Origin: Actinomadura luzonensis
GTDB taxonomy: Bacteria > Actinomycetota > Actinomycetes > Streptosporangiales > Streptosporangiaceae
Assembly: GCF_022664455.2 (NCBI RefSeq)
Contig: NZ_JAKRKC020000001.1
Coordinates: 3,663,001-3,727,000, forward strand
Direction: 5' to 3'
Length of the DNA: 64,000 nt
Within the stretch, counting starts at the first letter, position 1. Every line of letters starts with the position of its first letter. Of this stretch, positions 1 through 8,043 are shown piece by piece. The notes under the pieces are model-generated. The model saw nothing but the letters and a program-made list of their open reading frames with translations. It did no database searches and had not been told where the DNA came from. The position numbers and the translations under genes are program-made.

Positions 1-344
1 GGCAGCCGGAGGTACTCCTCGCCGGCTCCTTCGCCGTCGTACCGCTCCGCCAGGCGCACCACCAGCCGCCGGCCCTCGTCCTCGGTGACCGTGGCCACGC
101 CTCTGACCTCGACGTACCTGTCCGGGTCCGCGCGGTCGAAAACGCACAGGCTGACGCGCGGGTCCCGTTCCAGGTTGCGGATCTTGCGCCGGCCGGCCTG
201 CGAGGAGATGACCACGTCGTCGCCGTCGGTGCCCATCCAGACGGCCGAGGTCTGCGGGGCGCCGTCGGGGTTGATCGTGGCGAGGATGCCGATGTTGGGC
301 GCGTCGAGGAGCCGCCGGACGGCGTCGCTGAGAGGCACAGTCAT
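1..344 (-). CDS. PPOX-class FMN/F420-dependent oxidoreductase, C-terminus off the window
   Basis: The reading frame starts at ATG 344 and runs off the left edge, so only about 114 N-terminal residues are visible. They give the split-barrel PPOX pattern: a leader ending IGILAT-like (NIGILATINPDG), then TSAVWMG, VVISSQAGRRKIRNLERDPRVSLCVF and a VEVRGVATVTED strand. Family members are small cytoplasmic homodimers that bind FMN or F420 and reduce diverse substrates; the physiological substrate cannot be read here. It lies 69 bp downstream of the VOC gene on the same strand, so the two may be co-transcribed and share the MarR-type operators at 817-880. Confidence 0.85.
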   Translation of the reverse strand, partial: MTVPLSDAVRRLLDAPNIGILATINPDGAPQTSAVWMGTDGDDVVISSQAGRRKIRNLERDPRVSLCVFDRADPDRYVEVRGVATVTEDEGRRLVVRLAERYDGEGAGEEYLRL

Positions 345-413
345 GATCACCAGCGTACGGCCCCCGCGGGCGCACTGGGCGTCGGCGGACACTCCCCCGC
401 GCGGAGGCGGGCG

Positions 414-785
414 TCAGCCGCCGTGCACGGTGAGGGCGTACCCCTCGGGGCCGGTGAAGGTGAACGTGCGGCCGAAGGGGCCGTCCTGCGGGGCGGCGAG
501 GATGCGGACGCCGGCGGCGGCGAGCCGGTCGTGCAGGGCCTGGGCGTCGTCGGCGGCCAGCCAGAGCGCGACGCCGAGACCGGGCCGGCCGGCGTCGAGG
601 TCGGTGCCCGGCAGGGGCTCGCGGACGGCGAACGGGATCGGCCGCGTGGCGAAGACGACGGCGTGCGGGGGCGAGACGGGGGCGCGGGTCAGGCCGAGGT
701 GCTCCTCGAAGAACGCGGCGGCCGCGTCGAGGTCGCGCACCTGGAGGGCGACGAAGTCCGGTCCGGTGACGGTGGCGGTTGTCAT
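414..785 (-). CDS. VOC (glyoxalase/bleomycin resistance) family protein
   Basis: A 123-residue protein starting at ATG 785. It has the single-unit vicinal-oxygen-chelate pattern: DFVALQVRDLDAAAAFFEEHLGL at the N-terminus and a closing strand GRTFTFTGPEGYALTVHG. Such proteins dimerise to make metal-binding active sites (glyoxalase, dioxygenase) or bind drugs without catalysis; the substrate is unknown. It is transcribed divergently from a MarR-family gene at 879, and the 93-bp gap holds two identical-format palindromes. It is therefore the most likely target of that regulator. Confidence 0.85.
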   Translation of the reverse strand: MTTATVTGPDFVALQVRDLDAAAAFFEEHLGLTRAPVSPPHAVVFATRPIPFAVREPLPGTDLDAGRPGLGVALWLAADDAQALHDRLAAAGVRILAAPQDGPFGRTFTFTGPEGYALTVHGG

Positions 786-816
786 GGCTGCTCCTGGGGT
801 GGCCGGTTGCGTCCTG

Positions 817-834
817 ATGTCAGGACTTTGACAT
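817..834. promoter_or_regulatory. MarR-type operator copy 1
   Basis: Perfect inverted repeat ATGTCA-N6-TGACAT in the divergent promoter region between the VOC and MarR genes. A second copy with the same half-sites and the same 6-bp spacer lies 46 bp away centre to centre. Seen directly; assignment to the adjacent MarR protein is inference. Confidence 0.7.
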
Positions 835-862
835 AGACCACCGTACGCCGCACCCCGTCCGT

Positions 863-880
863 ATGTCAAAATACTGACAT
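863..880. promoter_or_regulatory. MarR-type operator copy 2, overlapping the marR start codon
   Basis: Second perfect ATGTCA-N6-TGACAT palindrome. Its last two bases are the first two bases of the MarR ATG at 879, and no Shine-Dalgarno sequence precedes that ATG. A leaderless transcript whose promoter is directly occluded by the repressor would fit. Confidence 0.7.
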
Positions 881-1340
881 GAGCGAGAGGGAGGCGCCGG
901 CCCCGCCGCACGCGGCCGCCGACGTGACCGAGCACGTGGGCTACCGGCTGAAGCGGGCGGCGGCGGCGCTGCGCGGCGCGCTGGACGAGGTGCTGCGCGA
1001 GCACGGCCTGACGGTGCCGCAGTACTCGTGCCTGGAGCTGCTGGACGAGCGGCCGGGCATCTCGGGGGCCGAGCTGGCGCGGGGCACGTTCGTCACCCGG
1101 CAGTCCTCGGCGGTGGTGCTGCGCGGGCTGCAGGAGGCCGGCCTGGTCACCCGCCCGGCCGTCGCCGAGCACGGGCGGGCGCTGCCGGTGCACCTGACGC
1201 CGGCGGGCCTGGAACGGCTGGCGGCGGCGCGGGGCGCGGTGTACGCGGTCGAGCGCCGCATGATCGAGGCGATCCCCGCCCGCCGCCTGGACGCCCTGCT
1301 GGCCGACCTCGACCGCATGGCCGCCGCCCTCGGCTCCTGA
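879..1340 (+). CDS. MarR family transcriptional regulator
   Basis: A 153-residue winged-helix protein. Helices around residues 20-60 (YRLKRAAAALRGALDEVL, LTVPQYSCLELL) precede the recognition region ISGAELARGTFVTRQSSAVVLRGLQEAGLVTR (about 62-95) and a wing with HLTPAGLERL. MarR proteins are dimeric, usually ligand-responsive repressors. The start at 879 has no upstream ribosome-binding site and overlaps an operator palindrome, suggesting a leaderless, autorepressed gene. The divergent VOC gene, and possibly the PPOX gene behind it, is the expected regulon. Confidence 0.9.
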   Translation: MSEREAPAPPHAAADVTEHVGYRLKRAAAALRGALDEVLREHGLTVPQYSCLELLDERPGISGAELARGTFVTRQSSAVVLRGLQEAGLVTRPAVAEHGRALPVHLTPAGLERLAAARGAVYAVERRMIEAIPARRLDALLADLDRMAAALGS

Positions 1341-1348
1341 CCCCCCGG

Positions 1349-1927
1349 TCAGGCGTACAGGGCGGGCCGGTAGACGAGCTCCTGGACGCGCCCGTCGAGC
1401 GTCCTGCTGCCGATCAGCTCAAGATCGAAGTCGGCCGCGCCCCGGAAGACCGGGTCCAGCCCGGTCCGCCCGGTGATCACCGGGAAGATCGTCACCTGGA
1501 CGCGGTCGACCAGCCCGGCGGCCATCAGCGCCCGGTTCATCGACAGGCTGCCGTGCGAGCGCAACGGCACCTTCGACTCCTCCTTGAGCCGGGCGACGAC
1601 GTCCACCGCGTCGCCGCTCGCGACGGTCGCGTCCGGCCAGTCGAGAGGGCCGCGCAGGGTGGTGGACACCACGGTCGCCGGCAGGTTCCGCATCCGGGTG
1701 ACCCACGGGTCCCGCACGTCGGACTCCTCCGTGCTCGCGGCCACCAGGCCGGCGAACGCCCGGTACGTGGCGGCGCCGAACACCATCCGCTGGTCCTCCT
1801 CGTACTGGGCGAGGCGGTGGCTCAGCAGCTCGGGGCCCTGCTTGCCCCAGTAGCCGGTCCAGTCGCCGCCGGCGGCGCCGAAGCCGTCGAGGCTGGAGAA
1901 GACGTCGAAGGTGTAGGTGACGGTCAT
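1349..1927 (-). CDS. dihydrofolate reductase family protein (RibD C-terminal fold)
   Basis: A 192-residue protein from ATG 1927. It opens with the family signature VTYTFDVFSSLDGFGAAGGDW and contains a middle FGAATYRAF-type segment and a late VIPV-like strand (VTIFPVITGRTGLDPVF) before DFDLELIGSRTLDGRVQELVYRP. The family uses NADPH-dependent reductase folds related to DHFR and RibD; most actinobacterial paralogues have no assigned substrate. It is convergent with the MarR gene (8-bp gap) and monocistronic as far as can be seen. It is not the folate-pathway DHFR itself. Confidence 0.85.
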   Translation of the reverse strand: MTVTYTFDVFSSLDGFGAAGGDWTGYWGKQGPELLSHRLAQYEEDQRMVFGAATYRAFAGLVAASTEESDVRDPWVTRMRNLPATVVSTTLRGPLDWPDATVASGDAVDVVARLKEESKVPLRSHGSLSMNRALMAAGLVDRVQVTIFPVITGRTGLDPVFRGAADFDLELIGSRTLDGRVQELVYRPALYA

Positions 1928-2049
1928 GCCGTTCTCCTCGTACGCGGTCGGCCGGTGTGCGCAGGATCGGACCCGCGGCGACGGCGGAACTCATCGCGCG
2001 GGGGCGCACCGATCGTCACCCGAGCGGCCGCGCGCGGCCAGGCCGGGAA

Positions 2050-2082
2050 CCGGACATCAGCCGGACATCGGCCGGACATCAC
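2050..2082. repeat. three 11-bp tandem repeats, possible operator
   Basis: CCGGACATC recurs at 2050, 2061 and 2072 with an exact 11-bp period, about one helical turn. The array lies about 125 bp upstream of the DHFR-family start, in a 189-bp gap that otherwise shows nothing. Helically phased direct repeats are typical of some activator sites; function here is inferred only from position. Confidence 0.4.
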
Positions 2083-2116
2083 CCGCGCGGCCCGGCGGTG
2101 GCGGCCTCAGGCGGCG

Positions 2117-2524
2117 TCAGGCGGCGTCGAGGGCGGCGGTGATCTTGCGGATCATGGCGGCCAGAGCCGGGCCGGGCGTGCGCCGGTGGGCGCGGGCCGC
2201 CGTCTCGACGGCGACGAGGACGGTGGTCCGGAAGTTCTCCGCCTCGGCCGGGTCCAGCTCCCTGAGCACGTCCATGGCCGCCGTCAGGGCCGGCAGCACC
2301 AGGTCGGCGAGCTCCGCCACGGTCTTGCCGCGCAGGTTCACGCCCTTGGGCCACTCGGCGAGCACGTGCCCGACCAGGCCGGTGGCCGAGCCCAGGGCGA
2401 TGGAGCCTTCGGAGGCGGCGCGGTGCGGCCTGCCGGTGGCGTCGGCGGCGACCACCAGGGAGACGGCGCCGTAGGCGGCGGTGCGCAGGGTGATCCTGTC
2501 CTGGCCGGTGAGGGTGGTGATCAT
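2117..2524 (-). CDS. hypothetical protein, alpha-helical
   Basis: A 135-residue protein from ATG 2524 with codon use typical of the window. I do not recognise the family. The N-terminal third (ITLRTAAYGAVSLVVAADATG) is mildly hydrophobic. The rest is amphipathic helix with the motif LRGKTVAELADLVLPALTAAMDVL and no cysteines, signal peptide or clear catalytic motif. It stands alone between a DHFR-like gene and the trp-GntR operon. The 173-bp gap upstream carries repeated CTGACAC elements (2617-2672) that may control it. Confidence 0.65.
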   Translation of the reverse strand: MITTLTGQDRITLRTAAYGAVSLVVAADATGRPHRAASEGSIALGSATGLVGHVLAEWPKGVNLRGKTVAELADLVLPALTAAMDVLRELDPAEAENFRTTVLVAVETAARAHRRTPGPALAAMIRKITAALDAA

Positions 2525-2616
2525 CGTTCGGCTCCTTGGCGGCGGTCGCGTGCGGCAGGTGAACGAGCGGCCGGCACGCCGCCGGGCCGTTCACGGGTTC
2601 ACCCTCGCGGCCCGCG

Positions 2617-2672
2617 CTGACACCGGGCCGTCGCCGTGCTGACACGACGCCTGACGCCCGCGCCGGTGTCAG
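2617..2672. promoter_or_regulatory. CTGACAC repeat cluster with a 10-bp inverted repeat
   Basis: CTGACACCGG at 2617-2626 is matched by its exact reverse complement at 2663-2672. Between them lie CTGACACG (from 2639) and CTGACGCC (from 2651), the second 12 bp after the first. It sits upstream of the hypothetical gene at 2524 and downstream of the GntR gene. It could be an operator cluster, or less likely a long-loop terminator. Confidence 0.4.
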
Positions 2673-2697
2673 GCAGGCCGGGGCGGCCGGCGGGCGG

Positions 2698-3453
2698 TCA
2701 GCTCGTGGCGCGCCAGGCGAGGGAGAGGCCGGTCGCGGCGCGTTCGGTGCGGATCTCCATCATCGTGCCGAGGATCGTGGCGTGGTCGGACACGACGGGG
2801 ACGGCGTCGGGCGTGTAGGTGATCCGGCTGCTGACCAGCACCGGGCTGCCCTCGGGCTCGTGCAGGCGCCGGGCGGCGGCCGGATCGAGCAGGCCGGGCC
2901 GGACCACCTCGGACGCCCGGGCGACCGCCACGCCCGCGTCGGCGAGCGCCGCGTAGAGGGAGACGGCGGTGAAGTCGCGGTCGCGGATCTGGTCGGCGAC
3001 CGGCCGGCGGACCCAGGACACCTGGTGCACGGCCGGCCGGCCGCCGAACTCACGCACCCGCTCCAGCCGCAGCGCGGTGTCGCCGGGGCGCAGCCGCAGC
3101 TCCGCCGCGATCCTGGCGGGGGCCCGGCGCATCGCCCGGCCCGCCACCTCCGTGCGCACGTCGTGACCCTGCTCCCGCAGGTCGTCGGCCAGGCTGCGGA
3201 GCGAGCCGAGCTGGTACGCCAGGTGCGGCGGGGCCACGAACGTGCCCTTGCCGGGCCGCTGCACGATCAGCCCCTCGTCGCTCAGCTCCCGCAACGCCTG
3301 CCGCAGCGTCATGAGGGTGACCCCGTAGGAGGCGGCGAGCTCCCGTTGCGGGGGCAGCGCCGCGCCGGGGGCGTAGTGTCCCGACCGGATCTTCGCGGCG
3401 AGGTCGGCGGCGATGGCGCGGTATCTCGCGGCGTGCCCGGCGTCGGGGGTCAT
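2698..3453 (-). CDS. GntR family regulator, HutC/UTRA type
   Basis: A 251-residue regulator. The N-terminal GntR winged helix is clear at residues 8-75 (KIRSGHYAPGAALPPQRELAASYGVTLMTLRQALRELSDEGLIVQRPGKGTFV). It is followed by a UTRA ligand-binding domain from about 95 to 240 with the family features LRPGDTALRLERVREFGGRPA and an SSRITYTPDAVPVVSDHATI-like strand. It is the last gene of the trpB-trpA operon, starting 9 bp after trpA, so it probably senses a tryptophan-pathway or aromatic metabolite and controls the operon. The promoter of trpB carries a paired palindrome suited to GntR binding. Ligand unknown. Confidence 0.9.
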   Translation of the reverse strand: MTPDAGHAARYRAIAADLAAKIRSGHYAPGAALPPQRELAASYGVTLMTLRQALRELSDEGLIVQRPGKGTFVAPPHLAYQLGSLRSLADDLREQGHDVRTEVAGRAMRRAPARIAAELRLRPGDTALRLERVREFGGRPAVHQVSWVRRPVADQIRDRDFTAVSLYAALADAGVAVARASEVVRPGLLDPAAARRLHEPEGSPVLVSSRITYTPDAVPVVSDHATILGTMMEIRTERAATGLSLAWRATS

Positions 3454-3462
3454 CGTGGTGCG

Positions 3463-4260
3463 TCACTCCTGGTCGAGGGCCCGCCGGAGGGTCGCGATGA
3501 AGGCCCGCAGGTCGTCCGGCCCCGCCCCGTCGAGCACCCGCCGCATGACGGCGGCGCCGACCACCACGCCGTCGGCGTGGCGGCCGCCCTCCCGCGCCTG
3601 GTCAGGCGTGGAGATGCCAAATCCTAGCAAGATCGGCCGGTCGGTGCCGTGCCTGAGCCGCGCGGCGAGCTCCGCGGCGGAGGCGGCGAGGGCGGCCCGC
3701 TCTCCGGTGGTGCCCATCACCGACACGGCGTAGACGAACCCGCGGCTGCGGCGCGCGATCTCCGCCAGCCTGGCCTGCGGCGTCGCGGGCGAGGCCAGCA
3801 GGGCCAGGTCGATCCCGGCGGCGGCGGCCGCGTCCGCCAGCTCGTCCGCCTCGTGGACGGGCAGGTCGGGCACGATCAGGCCGGCGACGCCGGCCCGGCG
3901 CAGCGCGGCGCAGAACGCCTCGGGCCCGTCGTGCAGCACCAGGTTGTAGTAGGTGCTGGCGACCAGCGGAACGCCGGGATGCGGCGCTTCGGCCAGCTCG
4001 GCGAGGATGCGGCGGGTGCTCACGCCCCTGGCCAGCGCCGCCTCACTGGCCCGCTGGATGGTGACGCCGTCAAGCGTGGGGTCGGAGAACGGCAGGCCGA
4101 GCTCGACGGCGTCCGCGCCGGCTTCGGCGAAGGCCCGCAGGTAGTCGGTCCAGCCGGGTGTGACGCCGCCGGTGATGTACGGCATGAGCAGGCGGCGGCC
4201 GGCGTCGCGGCGGGCGCGCAGGTGGCGTTCGACGGCGCCGGGGGCGAGGGCGTTCGTCAC
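3463..4260 (-). CDS. trpA: tryptophan synthase alpha subunit
   Basis: A 265-residue TIM-barrel subunit that cleaves indole-3-glycerol phosphate to indole and glyceraldehyde 3-phosphate. The catalytic Glu and Asp are present in VELGLPFSDPTLDGVTIQ, and the phosphate-binding end is intact (LLGFGISTPDQ, DGVVVGAAVMR). Length is normal. It starts at GTG 4260, overlapping the trpB stop (GTGA), so the subunits are translationally coupled. No trpE, trpC, trpD or trpF is adjacent, unlike typical actinobacterial trp operons. The next gene is a GntR regulator, which suggests a second, separately controlled trpBA pair. Confidence 0.93.
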   Translation of the reverse strand: MTNALAPGAVERHLRARRDAGRRLLMPYITGGVTPGWTDYLRAFAEAGADAVELGLPFSDPTLDGVTIQRASEAALARGVSTRRILAELAEAPHPGVPLVASTYYNLVLHDGPEAFCAALRRAGVAGLIVPDLPVHEADELADAAAAAGIDLALLASPATPQARLAEIARRSRGFVYAVSVMGTTGERAALAASAAELAARLRHGTDRPILLGFGISTPDQAREGGRHADGVVVGAAVMRRVLDGAGPDDLRAFIATLRRALDQE

Positions 4261-5462
4261 AGCAGCTCCTTCAGGGTCGAGATGTCCTTGTCGCCCCGGC
4301 CGGACAGCGTCATCAGCACCGTCGATCCGGCGGGCAGGCCGCCGTCGCCGGCCGCGCGGATCACCCAGGCGAGGGCGTGCGCCGATTCGAGCGCCGGGAC
4401 GATGCCCTCGGCGCGGGCCAGCCGCACCGCCGCGGCGACCGCCTCGTCGTCGGTGACCGTGACGTAACGGGCCCGGCCGAGCTCGCGCAGGTGGGCGTGT
4501 TCCGGGCCGACCCCGGGGTAGTCGAGGCCGGCGGCGATGGAGTGCGCCTCGACGATCTGGCCGTCGCCGTCCTGGAGGAACAGCGAGCGGCAGCCGTGCA
4601 GGACGCCGAGCCTGCCGCGGGCCGCCCCGGCACCGCCCTCGGCCTCGACGCCGGTGAGGCGGGCCGTGGTGTCGGCGAAGCCGGCGAACGTGCCGGCCGC
4701 GTTGGAGCCGCCGCCGACGCAGGCGACCACGTGGTCCGGGACGCCGGCGGGCAGCTCGGCGGCGCACTGGGCGCGGGCCTCGTCGCCGATGACGCGCTGG
4801 AACTCCCGGACCATCCACGGGTACGGGTCCGGCCCGATGACCGAGCCGACGCAGTAGTGGGAGCCGGCGGTCGCGCCCACCCAGTGGCGCATGGCCTCGC
4901 TGGTGGCGTCCTTGAGGGTGCGGCTGCCGGTGGTGACGGGGACGACCTCGGCGCCCAGCATCCGCATCCGGAAGACGTTGAGCGCCTGGCGCTCGATGTC
5001 GCGTTCGCCCATGAAGACCGTGGCCTCCAGCCCGAGCAGCGCGGCGGCGGTCGCGGTCGCCACCCCGTGCTGGCCGGCCCCCGTCTCGGCGATGAGCCTG
5101 CGCCGGCCCATCCGGGTGGCGAGGAGGGCCTGCCCCAGCACATTGTTGATCTTGTGGGAGCCGGTGTGGGTCAGGTCCTCGCGCTTGAGGTAGAGCCGCA
5201 CGCCCAGCTCCCGCGACAGCCGGCCGGCCGGGGTGAGCGGGGTCGGCCGCCCGGCGTGCAGGGCGAGCAGCTCGGCCAGGGCGTTGCGGAAGCCGGGGTC
5301 CTCGCGCGCCTCGCGGAACGCCTCCTCCACCTCGCGGCACGCCTCGACCAGGGACTCCGGCGCGTACCGGCCGCCGTACCCGCCGAACCGGCCGCGCGGC
5401 CCCGGCTCCCCCATGGTCGCGGCCGCCGGGGCGGGCCCGGGCCGTAGCGACGCCTCTCGCAT
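4257..5462 (-). CDS. trpB: tryptophan synthase beta subunit
   Basis: A 401-residue PLP enzyme that condenses indole with serine. The Schiff-base lysine lies in LTHTGSHKINN, the catalytic Glu in AETGAGQHGVA, and the phosphate-cradle glycines in CVGGGSNAAGTF. ATG 5462 is preferred because GAGG lies 8 nt upstream; an upstream GTG (5471) would add three residues and overlaps that ribosome-binding site. Between GVEAEG and GVLHG the chain appears to lack roughly seven residues that TrpB proteins usually carry (the ETGEHGA-like loop). The start lies just downstream of a paired palindromic promoter element. Confidence 0.93.
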   Translation of the reverse strand: MREASLRPGPAPAAATMGEPGPRGRFGGYGGRYAPESLVEACREVEEAFREAREDPGFRNALAELLALHAGRPTPLTPAGRLSRELGVRLYLKREDLTHTGSHKINNVLGQALLATRMGRRRLIAETGAGQHGVATATAAALLGLEATVFMGERDIERQALNVFRMRMLGAEVVPVTTGSRTLKDATSEAMRHWVGATAGSHYCVGSVIGPDPYPWMVREFQRVIGDEARAQCAAELPAGVPDHVVACVGGGSNAAGTFAGFADTTARLTGVEAEGGAGAARGRLGVLHGCRSLFLQDGDGQIVEAHSIAAGLDYPGVGPEHAHLRELGRARYVTVTDDEAVAAAVRLARAEGIVPALESAHALAWVIRAAGDGGLPAGSTVLMTLSGRGDKDISTLKELL

Positions 5463-5478
5463 CGTGCTCACCTCGTTC

Positions 5479-5508
5479 GTTCTATAACTCTTCAGAGAGT
5501 TCTATAAC
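5479..5508. promoter_or_regulatory. paired near-palindromic operator at the trpB promoter
   Basis: GTTCTATAAC occurs at 5479-5488 and again at 5499-5508, exactly 20 bp apart. Each copy is itself an 8-of-10 palindrome with GTT/AAC ends. Between and overlapping them is a perfect inverted repeat AACTCT-TCAG-AGAGTT (5486-5501). Read on the minus strand, TATAGAAC also supplies a -10-like element. GT/AC-ended palindromes are typical GntR sites, so the operon's own GntR protein is the candidate ligand. Confidence 0.65.
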
Positions 5509-5586
5509 AGTGAGTGTGACACGGACCGGCCGCGGCGCGCCACCCCCGTCCGGCCGGCGCCGCCTTCCTCGCGCCCGCGCACGCGA

Positions 5587-5620
5587 AAGGCCCCGGCCGG
5601 CGGACGCCGGCCGGGGCCTT
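5587..5620. terminator. strong intrinsic hairpin between trpB and the TAP hydrolase
   Basis: A perfect 16-bp inverted repeat beginning AAGGCCCCGG with a minimal loop, lying 25 bp past the hydrolase stop on the minus strand. It should end the hydrolase transcript before the trpB promoter and keep the two units independent. Confidence 0.85.
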
Positions 5621-5644
5621 CGCTTCGCGTTGCCGCTTCCCGGA

Positions 5645-7183
5645 TCAGCTCGCCCAGTGGGCCTGGTCGGTCGGCCACGTCCGCGTCGGCTGCTTCTTCA
5701 GCAGGCTCTCCTCGGGCGTGCCCACCGCGCACCGGGTGCCGCGCGGCGGCACGGTCAGCGCGATCAGGTACTGGTCGATGATGTCGGTCTGGCACTTGTC
5801 CTTGCCGTAGATGCGGTGCCCCCAGCCCTCGTACGTGAGCAGCACCGCCTTCGGCCCGAGCTGCCTGGTCGCGTTGGCCGACCAGACGTACGGGGTGGCA
5901 GGGTCGTGCAGCGAGTTGCCGAGCAGGATCGGCGCGTCACCGGTGTACCGCAGCTGGTGCGGCGGGTTGGTCGGCGTCGAGTTCAGGCAGATCGGCAGGT
6001 CGTCGATCGGGTACGGGTGGTACCGCGTGTCCGGCGCGAGCACGTTCGACACCTTCATGAGGGCGGCGTACTCGTCGTAGTCGCGCACCCGGAGGTTGTA
6101 GTCCTGGCACAGGATGCGCGTCGGCAGCCAGGCCACGTCGCCCTCCACCGGCCCCCGGCCGGACAGCGGCGGCACCCACGACGGCTCCGGGCCGCCGCTC
6201 AGCCAGTCGATGACCTCGCTCAGCGTGCGCCAGTCGGGGCCCTCGGTGCCGAGCGCGGCGTTGTAGATGACCTGAAGCTCGGTCATCCTCGTGCCGGTGC
6301 TCGGGTAGACCAGCTCGCCGCGGCGCGCCTTGGCCAGCAGGTCCTTCCACATCTTGCGCACGTCACGGCCGTGCAGGACGCAGCTCTCGTCGGCCTCGCA
6401 CCAGCCGACGAACTGGTCGAAGGCGTCCTCGACGGCCACCGCCTCGGTGGCCAGGAAGCCCGCGACGCCGAGGCTGTGGTCCATGTTGCTGTCCAGCGCC
6501 AGGGCGCGGATCCGGCCGGGGAACAGCTCGGCGTACATCTGGCCGATGAGCGTGCCGTACGAGATGCCGTAGAAGCTCAGCTTCTCCTCGCCGAGGGCGG
6601 CGCGGAGGGCGTCCATGTCCCTGGCCACGTTGCGCGAGTCGACGTGGTCGTAGAGCGGGCCGGTACGCTCGCGGCAGTCCGCGTGCAGCTTCTTGGTGAA
6701 GGCGTCCCAGGCCGCGAAGTCGGCCTGGCTGGACATCACCGTGTGCGGCATCTGGTTGTACACCGACGCCGAGCAGATCACCGGGTGGCTGCGGCCGACG
6801 CCGCGCGGGTCGAACCCGACGATGTCGAAATGCTTCTGCAGCTCCTCGGTGTAGGAGCCGGGGGCGCCGTACACGGCCTCGACGCCGGAGCCGCCGGGGC
6901 CGCCCGGGTTGATGACCAGCGACCCGATCCGGGCCGCGGGGTCGGTGGCCTTGCGGCGGGCCAGGGCCAGGTCGATGGTCGGCCCGTCGGGGCGCGACCA
7001 GTCGATCGGCACGGTCAGCGTGCCGCACTCGGCGCTGGGCTCCTCCTCGCAGGGCGCCCAGGTGATGCCGCCCTGCGGGGTGGCCGCCGCTGCGGACGCC
7101 GCTGCGGCGCCCGCCGGCGGGACGGGGAGTAAGGCCGCCAGCGCCAGGACGGCGGTGGCGAGCAGGGGTGTTCTCTTCCGCAA
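5645..7183 (-). CDS. secreted alpha/beta hydrolase, TAP-type tripeptidyl aminopeptidase family
   Basis: About 512 residues starting at TTG 7183, preceded by GGAG and followed at once by a Sec signal peptide (RKRTPLLATAVLALAALLP, then an Ala-rich cleavage region). The mature part has the TAP layout: TLTVPIDWSRPDGPTIDLALARRKAT, oxyanion region NPGGPGGSG, nucleophile elbow GISYG (Ser), and a C-terminal TAP-like domain with WGHRIYGK carrying the catalytic His. Family members are exported serine peptidases or esterases that trim N-terminal tripeptides. An ATG at 7255 would put 24 non-signal residues in front and is less likely. It is monocistronic, closed by the hairpin at 5587. Confidence 0.9.
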   Translation of the reverse strand: MRKRTPLLATAVLALAALLPVPPAGAAAASAAAATPQGGITWAPCEEEPSAECGTLTVPIDWSRPDGPTIDLALARRKATDPAARIGSLVINPGGPGGSGVEAVYGAPGSYTEELQKHFDIVGFDPRGVGRSHPVICSASVYNQMPHTVMSSQADFAAWDAFTKKLHADCRERTGPLYDHVDSRNVARDMDALRAALGEEKLSFYGISYGTLIGQMYAELFPGRIRALALDSNMDHSLGVAGFLATEAVAVEDAFDQFVGWCEADESCVLHGRDVRKMWKDLLAKARRGELVYPSTGTRMTELQVIYNAALGTEGPDWRTLSEVIDWLSGGPEPSWVPPLSGRGPVEGDVAWLPTRILCQDYNLRVRDYDEYAALMKVSNVLAPDTRYHPYPIDDLPICLNSTPTNPPHQLRYTGDAPILLGNSLHDPATPYVWSANATRQLGPKAVLLTYEGWGHRIYGKDKCQTDIIDQYLIALTVPPRGTRCAVGTPEESLLKKQPTRTWPTDQAHWAS

Positions 7184-7320
7184 ATCGCTCCGATCCTCGA
7201 ATGACAGGTCCGGCCCGGACGCGGGGCGCACGGGCCAACGTCGATCATGGGGCATGCGGGCGCGCCTGTGGTCCGGAATGGGGAAGTTCGCCCGGTAACG
7301 CGGGGCGGTAGCCTGGGCGG

Positions 7321-8043
7321 ATGTTCTCGCCCAGGGGGCCGTCGCTGCCCGAGCTGGTGACCCAGGCGCTCTCCTCGGTCGAGCGCGGCTACGACCTGCT
7401 CGCCCCGAAGTTCGAGCACACGCCCTTCCGCACCCCGGACGCCGTCCTCGACGCGACCGCCGCCGCCCTGCGCCCGCTCGGGCCGTTCGGGCGGGGGCTG
7501 GACGTGTGCTGCGGCACCGGCGCGGGCCTGCGCGTCCTCGGGCCGCTGTGCCGGGAGCGGGTGACCGGCGTCGACTTCAGCGGCGGCATGCTGGCGCGGG
7601 CGCGGGCGGCGCATCCGGAGGCCGACTGGGTGCGGGCCGACGTCCGCGCCCTGCCCGCCGGCGAGCGCTTCACCGGGGCCTTCGACCTGGCGGTCAGCTT
7701 CGGGGCGCTCGGCCACTTCCTGCCCGCCGAGCGGCCGGCGCTCTTCGCCGGGGTGCGCCGGGCGCTGCGGCCCGGCGGCCTGTTCGCCTTCCCGGTCGCC
7801 GCGCCCCCGCCGGTCGGATCGCTCCCCTACTGGGCGCTGCTCGGCTTCGACACGGCCATGCGGCTGCGCAACGCGGTGTGGCGGCCGCCCTTCGTCATGT
7901 ACTACGGCACCTGCCCGCTGAGCGCGGTCCGCGCCGAGCTGGGGGCGGCGGGGTTCGGCGTGACGGTCGTCCCGCTGGCGGAGCTGGGGCGGCGCGAGGA
8001 CGGCGCGGCGCGCTGCGGCCTCGTCCTGGCCCGCCGTCCCTAG
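7321..8043 (+). CDS. class I SAM-dependent methyltransferase
   Basis: A 240-residue protein. Motif I is LDVCCGTGAGL (about residues 60-70), followed by VTGVDFSGGMLARARAAHPEADWVRADVRALP and motif IV FDLAVSFGALGHF; the post-core includes LRPGGLFAFPV. This is a Rossmann-fold small-molecule or protein methyltransferase; the substrate is not evident. It is transcribed divergently from the TAP hydrolase. Its last ten codons form the first unit of a 30-bp tandem array that continues beyond the TAG stop. Confidence 0.88.
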   Translation: MFSPRGPSLPELVTQALSSVERGYDLLAPKFEHTPFRTPDAVLDATAAALRPLGPFGRGLDVCCGTGAGLRVLGPLCRERVTGVDFSGGMLARARAAHPEADWVRADVRALPAGERFTGAFDLAVSFGALGHFLPAERPALFAGVRRALRPGGLFAFPVAAPPPVGSLPYWALLGFDTAMRLRNAVWRPPFVMYYGTCPLSAVRAELGAAGFGVTVVPLAELGRREDGAARCGLVLARRP

